Part shown: positions 59,804 to 64,000 of the stretch, piece by piece
How positions within the stretch are numbered: position 1 is the first letter of the stretch
How the letters are laid out: each line of letters opens with the position of its first letter
Source of the DNA: Clostridiales bacterium
Lineage (GTDB): Bacteria; Bacillota; Clostridia; Oscillospirales; Acutalibacteraceae
Assembly: GCA_012840445.1 (NCBI GenBank)
Contig: DULI01000010.1
Coordinates: forward strand, 24,671-88,670
Direction: 5' to 3'
DNA length: 64,000 bases
Translations under genes and position numbers: made by a program
Notes under the pieces: generated by a model
Told to the model about the DNA's origin: nothing
Database searches by the model: none
The model's input: only the letters and a program-made list of their open reading frames with translations

Positions 59804-62291
59804 AACGCTCAATATTCCCATCGAAGAGTTTTTGCGCCCGTTTTTCGACGCGGGCGAAACGGTCTGCCTGCGGGTATTCAGCGACCGGAAGGACCCGGCC
59901 TTCAAGGGCGCGAAGCTTGAGTGCCCGGCGGGCAGGATCGGCAGCATGATGGAAACACTGAAAAAACATAACGCAAAGAACCGGGGCATTTTCTTTGTCG
60001 TCAACTATGGCGGCCATGAGGATGCGGATATTACCCGCATCAACGCCCAGTTTGTGGAGTGCGACAGCCTGAGCTTCGAGGAGCAGCTTGCGGCGATTGA
60101 AGCGTTTCCTGTCGAGCCGTCGCTTATCGTCAAAACTAGAAAATCATTGCACACATACTGGCTGATGAAGAATGGCAAAGTCGAGGATTTCCGCCGGGTG
60201 CAAAAACGCCTGATTGCCAAATTCAACGGCGATCCGGCCTGCATCAACGAGAGCCGGGTGCTGCGCCTGCCGGGCTTTTACCACTGCAAGGAAGAGCCGG
60301 TCATGGTGGAGTGCATCAAATTCAGCCCTGAGCTGCGCTACACGCAGGCGGAGCTTGAAGCGGCATTGCCGGAGATCCGGGAAGAGCCGAAACCCGGCGC
60401 GCCCGCTCCGAAAGGAACGCGAAAAGGCCTTGAGCTGGTCGCCAGGCGGTGTCTGTTTATTCGGCACTGCAGGGACAACGCAGAAACGCTCCCGGAGCAT
60501 GACTGGTATGCGATGATTGCAAACCTTGCGGTTTTTGAAGGCGGCGACCGACTGATCCACGCCATGTCAAAGCCATATCCCAAGTACAGCCGAAAAGAAA
60601 CGCAGGACAAGATCACTCATTTTCTGGAGAGCGGCACCAAACCCATCACCTGCAGAACGATCGCCGAAAAGGGCTTTAGGTGCCCGAGGCTTGAGGACAA
60701 TTCCTGCGGCTGCAAGTCCCCGGCCGCCCTCTGCTACAAGCCGCTTTCCGTGGAGGAACTGCGCGAATTTCTGTCCGGACAGCCGGTTGCAAAGTCGGCG
60801 GTGGACAACGTGCAGAAAGCGCAGGATTTTGTCTGGGATTTTTTATACAATGCGGATCCGGTCGTTGCCGGGACGTTCATTGAATACGAGATGAAGGAGC
60901 ATTTCGGCCTGAAAGCCGGAGCGGTGAAATCCCTTTCCGCATTGCAGAAGGATCTTTTCAAGGAATACCGGGAGAGCAAGGAAACAAAGCGGGAAGCCAT
61001 GGGAGAAGATCTGCCGGACTGGTACGAACCCTCCGGGCGCGTCGGCCTGCGCTTTATCCCGGGCCTGCTTGCAAGCCACATGGCCAAAAACGTCAGCGCC
61101 TTTTACGGTGCGGAGAGCTATTACATTTACGAAAACGGCGTATACAAAGCGGCGTCCGATCTGCAGGCGGCGGCCAGGGTGCGCGGGCATCTCATCGAGC
61201 GGTACGCCACCATGTCCGCGATCAACGATACGGAGGGCCAGTGGCGGATGCTCATTTACAAGCCCATTCGGGAAATCAACTGCAATCCGTTTATCATCAA
61301 CCTGAAAAACGGGCTGTACAACGTGCTTGACGGGAGCTTCAAGGCGCATACTCCGGAGTATTATTCTACGGTGCAGCTTAAAGCCTCATACAATGAAAGC
61401 GCAGAGTGCCCGAAATTCATGGCCTTCCTTCAGGGCATTCTGGGAGACGCGGAAATCTATCTGATGCAGGAGATCTTCGGGTACCTGCTCATCCCGGTCA
61501 ACAAGGCGCAGAAGAGCTTCGTGCTGGTGGGCGCACCCAACGCGGGAAAATCGACGCTTCTTTCAGTGGCGCAGGAAATCCTGCTCGGGAGCGAAAACGT
61601 AAGCAACATCCCGTGGCAGTCGCTTTCAGACCGCTTCAAGACGGCGGAGCTGTTCGGCAAGCTTGCCAACATCTTTGCCGACCTGCCGTCAAAAAGCGTG
61701 GACGACAACGGCATTTTCAAGGCCTTGACCGGAGAGGACTACATCACCGCCGAGCGCAAGAACAAGAATCCTTTCAGCTTCAAGCCCTACGCCCGGCTGC
61801 TGTTTTCCTGCAACGAGATCCCGCGCAACTACGGCGACCGCAGCGAGGGGTTTTACCGCAGGCTCATCATCATCCGCTTCGAAAACCCGGTGCCGCCGGA
61901 AAAGCGTGATCCGAACCTGATAGAAAAGCTTGCCTCAGAGCGCGACGGCATATTTATGTGGGCGCTTGAGGGGCTTAAGCGCCTGATTGCAAACGGCTAT
62001 GCGTTTTCGGAAACTGAAAGCACGAAAGCGGAGCTTCAAAGATACAAGGTGGAAAGCAACAGCGCCCTGTCGTTCGTGGAGGAATGCTGCATACTGGAAG
62101 ACGAGGCGGAATGCGTCCGGGAGGAGCTGTTCCAGGCGTATCGGGACTATTGCCTGAAAAACGGCTTCAAGCCGATGTCGCAGGCCAATTTCAACAAGGA
62201 TATTGAAAGCCTGGGCGAGCGGGTGGAGCGCGGGCTCGAGAAGGTCAGCCGCCGCAAAACATGGCGCGGCATACGCTTGAACGGGCAATGA
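59790..62291 (+). CDS. phage primase-helicase (AEP-like primase plus SF3/D5-type ATPase)
   Basis: An 833-residue replication protein. The N-terminal part (about 1-190) resembles RepB/AEP-type primases: 'NAQFVECDSLSFEEQLAAI' and 'LIVKTRKSLHTYWLMKNG', 'SRVLRLPGFYHCK'. A Cys-rich middle ('GFRCPRLEDNSCGC', zinc?) is followed by the D5-type C-terminal helicase with Walker A 'VGAPNAGKSTLLSVAQ' near residue 580 and 'ANIFADLPSKSVDD'. It starts at GTG 59790 with GGAGGTGAAG upstream. It primes and unwinds at the phage origin, which probably lies directly downstream. Confidence 0.92.
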   Translation: MREYKTLNIPIEEFLRPFFDAGETVCLRVFSDRKDPAFKGAKLECPAGRIGSMMETLKKHNAKNRGIFFVVNYGGHEDADITRINAQFVECDSLSFEEQLAAIEAFPVEPSLIVKTRKSLHTYWLMKNGKVEDFRRVQKRLIAKFNGDPACINESRVLRLPGFYHCKEEPVMVECIKFSPELRYTQAELEAALPEIREEPKPGAPAPKGTRKGLELVARRCLFIRHCRDNAETLPEHDWYAMIANLAVFEGGDRLIHAMSKPYPKYSRKETQDKITHFLESGTKPITCRTIAEKGFRCPRLEDNSCGCKSPAALCYKPLSVEELREFLSGQPVAKSAVDNVQKAQDFVWDFLYNADPVVAGTFIEYEMKEHFGLKAGAVKSLSALQKDLFKEYRESKETKREAMGEDLPDWYEPSGRVGLRFIPGLLASHMAKNVSAFYGAESYYIYENGVYKAASDLQAAARVRGHLIERYATMSAINDTEGQWRMLIYKPIREINCNPFIINLKNGLYNVLDGSFKAHTPEYYSTVQLKASYNESAECPKFMAFLQGILGDAEIYLMQEIFGYLLIPVNKAQKSFVLVGAPNAGKSTLLSVAQEILLGSENVSNIPWQSLSDRFKTAELFGKLANIFADLPSKSVDDNGIFKALTGEDYITAERKNKNPFSFKPYARLLFSCNEIPRNYGDRSEGFYRRLIIIRFENPVPPEKRDPNLIEKLASERDGIFMWALEGLKRLIANGYAFSETESTKAELQRYKVESNSALSFVEECCILEDEAECVREELFQAYRDYCLKNGFKPMSQANFNKDIESLGERVERGLEKVSRRKTWRGIRLNGQ

Positions 62292-62568
62292 TATGAGAAC
62301 ACGCAAACATATCGAACGGGTCCGGGGCAAAAACGAACGGGCCGCGAACCACTTTAAAACGCATAAAAGCCTTGTAATATCGGGCTTTGAACGGGGTGAA
62401 CCACTTTTTCCTATTTCTTATATAGGAACCAGAACAGCAAGGGGTATATAGAGAGAAAATAATATATATAAAAGAATATGGATGAAAACCCGTTCAACCC
62501 GTTCAAACAGGCATAAATACTGGATTTTCAGCGCCTAAAACTGGTTCGCGACCCGTTCGCTCCCGTTC
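62279..62568. repeat. origin-like array of GAACGGG repeats around an AT-rich core
   Basis: GAACGGG occurs at 62279, 62314, 62335 and 62389, and its complement CCCGTTC at 62489, 62498, 62552 and 62562, so all copies point toward the centre. GAACCACTTT also occurs at 62346 and 62398. GAACGGGCCGCGAACC (62335) matches the inverted GGTTCGCGACCCGTTC (62543) with one mismatch. The middle (62405-62485) is AT-rich, with TATATAGAGAG- and ATATATATAAAAG-type runs. This is the form of an iteron replication origin, next to the primase gene. Confidence 0.6.
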
Positions 62569-62588
62569 AGGAACTAAGGAGCGGAGTT

Positions 62589-62924
62589 ATGGCGGAAACA
62601 GATATCGTAAACGCAATCATGCGGTATTTAAAGTCTGTGCCGGAATGCTTCTGCTGGAAGGAGCATGGCGGCATGTACGGCACAGCCGGTCTGCCGGACA
62701 TTATCTGCTGCTTTAAAGGCAGGTTTGTCGCCTTTGAGGTGAAAACGCCGTCCGGCAGGCTGACAAAGCTTCAGGAAGCGACGATGCGTAAAATCAGAGA
62801 TGCAAAGGGCGAAGCCTTCAAGGTAACAAGCGTCGAGGATGTCAAGGTTATTCTTGATGCTTTGGAGGTGCCTTCCCATGATGATAGCCTGGGCATATTT
62901 GGACAAGAAATCGGCGGCGGTTGA
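62589..62924 (+). CDS. VRR-NUC domain nuclease
   Basis: A 111-residue PD-(D/E)xK nuclease of the VRR-NUC family: 'GGMYGTAGLPDIICCFKGRF' carries the Asp, and 'FVAFEVKTPSGRLTKLQ' the ExK and following residues. Phage members act in replication or recombination, possibly on Holliday-like junctions. AAGGAGCGG precedes the ATG. It overlaps the next gene by 47 bases. Confidence 0.93.
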   Translation: MAETDIVNAIMRYLKSVPECFCWKEHGGMYGTAGLPDIICCFKGRFVAFEVKTPSGRLTKLQEATMRKIRDAKGEAFKVTSVEDVKVILDALEVPSHDDSLGIFGQEIGGG

Positions 62925-63336
62925 CGCGCTGAAGGATTACGCCAGCATGAAATATATCATCCAAAACCATCACTGCGAGCTTGAGGAGGCCATGGAACGG
63001 ATGACTTCGCTTCCATCCTCCCTGCCGGACGGGCAACCGAGGGCGAAAAACCCGAAAGCGGGCGAAGCGCGGCTGGCGGCTTCGCTTGACGAGATAGACG
63101 TCCTTAAGGAGCGGTACCGGAGGGCGCTGGAATACATGGAGTGGTTCCAGCCCGCCTGGGACGCCCTGACGGAGGACGAGCAGTTCGTCCTGTCGGAGTT
63201 TTACTGCGTCGGCGATGCGCGGCAGACCGACGCGGTCGGGAACATCTGCGAGCGGTTCCACATCGAGCGCTCGTCCGCCTACAACAAGAAGAACAGGGCG
63301 CTGGCCCGGCTGGCGCTTTTGCTGTACGGAAAATGA
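62878..63336 (+). CDS. phage sigma-like regulator (DUF1492/region 4 type)
   Basis: A 152-residue protein. The N-terminal region is helical ('LKDYASMKYIIQNHHCELEE'), the C-terminus a sigma region 4-like HTH ('ALTEDEQFVLSEFY' and 'ICERFHIERSSAYNKKNRAL'). The ATG at 62878 follows GGAGGTG; upstream in-frame starts lie inside VRR-NUC and are rejected. Late-gene regulators of this type sit before the HNH/terminase genes in many Firmicute phages. It resembles the 53966 protein in its last ~50 residues only. Confidence 0.86.
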   Translation: MMIAWAYLDKKSAAVDALKDYASMKYIIQNHHCELEEAMERMTSLPSSLPDGQPRAKNPKAGEARLAASLDEIDVLKERYRRALEYMEWFQPAWDALTEDEQFVLSEFYCVGDARQTDAVGNICERFHIERSSAYNKKNRALARLALLLYGK

Positions 63337-63368
63337 GTAATTTCGCGGACGACTTTTGCATTTGAAGG

Positions 63369-63377
63369 TGCTATACT
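63369..63377 (+). promoter_or_regulatory. putative extended -10 promoter before HNH-terminase
   Basis: TGCTATACT forms an extended -10; the -35 is weak. A short GCCCTGAGGGC hairpin with a T-run (63426-63442) follows in the leader, before the HNH gene. Suits a phage late promoter helped by the adjacent sigma-like protein. Confidence 0.4.
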
Positions 63378-63462
63378 GGTAGCATGAAACAGCATGATAA
63401 TGACACGGAAGCCTTTGGGGCAAACGCCCTGAGGGCTTTTTCTGTGCATGGGAGATGGAGCT

Positions 63463-63822
63463 ATGCCGAAAAAACCCAAGCGCCCGTGCAGCTATCCGGG
63501 CTGTGCGGAACTGACGGACGAAAGATACTGCGGGAAACACCAAAAGGAAATGGACGCAAGATACAACAAATATGAGCGCGACCCGGCAACACGAAAACGC
63601 TACGGCAGGACATGGAAGCGCATCCGGGACAGGTACATGGCGGAGCATCCGCTTTGCGAAGAATGCAAAAAGGCCGGAAGGCTTACGCCAGCCGAAGAAG
63701 TGCATCATATTATCCCTTTATCCAAAGGCGGAACCAATGAGGACGGCAACCTTATGAGCCTGTGTACGAGATGCCACTCTTCGATCACTGCTCGCGAAGG
63801 AGAGCGATGGGCAAGATGGTAG
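63463..63822 (+). CDS. phage HNH endonuclease
   Basis: A 119-residue nuclease. An N-terminal Cys/His segment ('CSYPGCAELTDERYCGKH') is followed by the HNH core: 'HPLCEECKKAGRLTPAEEVH', 'HIIPLSKGGTNEDGNLMSLC' and 'TRCHSSI', giving paired CxxC zinc ligands, the His-His and the Asn and final His. HNH proteins beside terminases assist DNA cutting in HK97-type packaging. The ATG at 63463 follows GGAGATGGAG. Confidence 0.94.
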   Translation: MPKKPKRPCSYPGCAELTDERYCGKHQKEMDARYNKYERDPATRKRYGRTWKRIRDRYMAEHPLCEECKKAGRLTPAEEVHHIIPLSKGGTNEDGNLMSLCTRCHSSITAREGERWARW

Positions 63823-63943
63823 GGGCGGTCAAAATCTTCGGTGGATATGTTTCGTGCAACGGGCGTGGGGTCGCGCGCGAAAAATCGCAGTTTCAAACGG
63901 GGTATATCCCCTGTTTATTTTTACATGAATCGAGGTGATGTGT

Positions 63944-64000
63944 ATGGCAAAGGACGGTACCAACCGCGGCGGGGCACGTATCGGTGCAGGACAGAAGAAA
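63944..64000 (+). CDS. phage terminase small subunit, N-terminus (partial)
   Basis: ATG at 63944 with GAGGTG upstream opens 19 codons, MAKDGTNRGGARIGAGQKK, before the window ends. The Gly/Arg-rich 'RGGARIGAGQKK' is typical of the start of P27-type terminase small subunits, and the position after HNH agrees. The rest is outside the window. Confidence 0.75.
   Translation, partial: MAKDGTNRGGARIGAGQKK

Noticed and set aside
62293..62451. 52-codon frame after the primase gene
   Set aside because: No Shine-Dalgarno, and the sequence is dominated by the GAACGGG repeats, better explained as an origin array.

Overview
The window comes from a low-to-moderate G+C, anaerobic, endospore-type member of the Clostridia, close to the cellulosome-forming lineages (Ruminiclostridium/Acetivibrio-like). 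The main pointers are a secreted CotH-like protein ending in a type I dockerin (17683-20013), Firmicute-style Shine-Dalgarno sites throughout, a tryptophan T-box, a YabE-like 3D/G5 protein, DegV and GCAxxG proteins, and SigA-type promoters. The genus is an inference.

Layout. 1-8 kb: a truncated unknown gene, cdd, rsmA, an unknown membrane protein, a ComEA-like DNA-binding protein, the K+ channel subunit KtrB, a YfcE/MJ0936-type phosphodiesterase, three small conserved clostridial genes and a PAS-GGDEF diguanylate cyclase. 8-16 kb: a complete arginine operon on the minus strand (argG-argH-argC-argJ-argB-argD-argF), with an ARG box lying over the argG -10 element. 16-23 kb: an unrecognised TIM-barrel-like enzyme, a flavin reductase, the CotH-dockerin protein, YabE and an M23 endopeptidase. 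23-31 kb: Ku-LigD end joining with a possible 43-codon Cys protein behind it, a two-component system with a hairpin leader, a DUF2318 protein and an HMA/SafE/cupredoxin fusion. 31-38 kb: trpEGDCFBA behind a T-box with a UGG specifier. 38-45 kb: a GCAxxG protein, a scar made of two pseudogene remnants, tRNA-Ala(GGC), a GH31 glycosidase, a ferredoxin, an NCS2 purine permease and an RlmD-type methyltransferase.

45-53.3 kb is the most unusual chromosomal part. It holds a repeat-rich helical protein, a small HTH protein, an OmpR/histidine kinase pair, and two downstream transcription units: small membrane protein-SDR-DegV, and 2-TM protein-35-aa membrane peptide-radical SAM/SPASM-two micro-ORFs-polytopic membrane protein. 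Both units start with the same 34-bp element containing three 11-bp-spaced TTCTCAA-like repeats at the same distance from a -10 box. This looks like the operator of the linked response regulator. The two micro-ORFs share a 30-bp direct repeat, and the first is enclosed by complementary GGAGG/CCTCC arms.

53.9-64 kb is the replication and early region of a tailed phage or prophage, visibly richer in G+C. It carries a sigma-like factor, SNF2 helicase, accessory proteins, family A DNA polymerase, DUF4406, primase-helicase, VRR-NUC nuclease, a second sigma-like factor, HNH endonuclease and the start of a terminase small subunit. Between primase and VRR-NUC lies an origin-like array: four GAACGGG copies, an AT-rich core, then four inverted copies. 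No integrase, CRISPR array or intact insertion sequence was seen.
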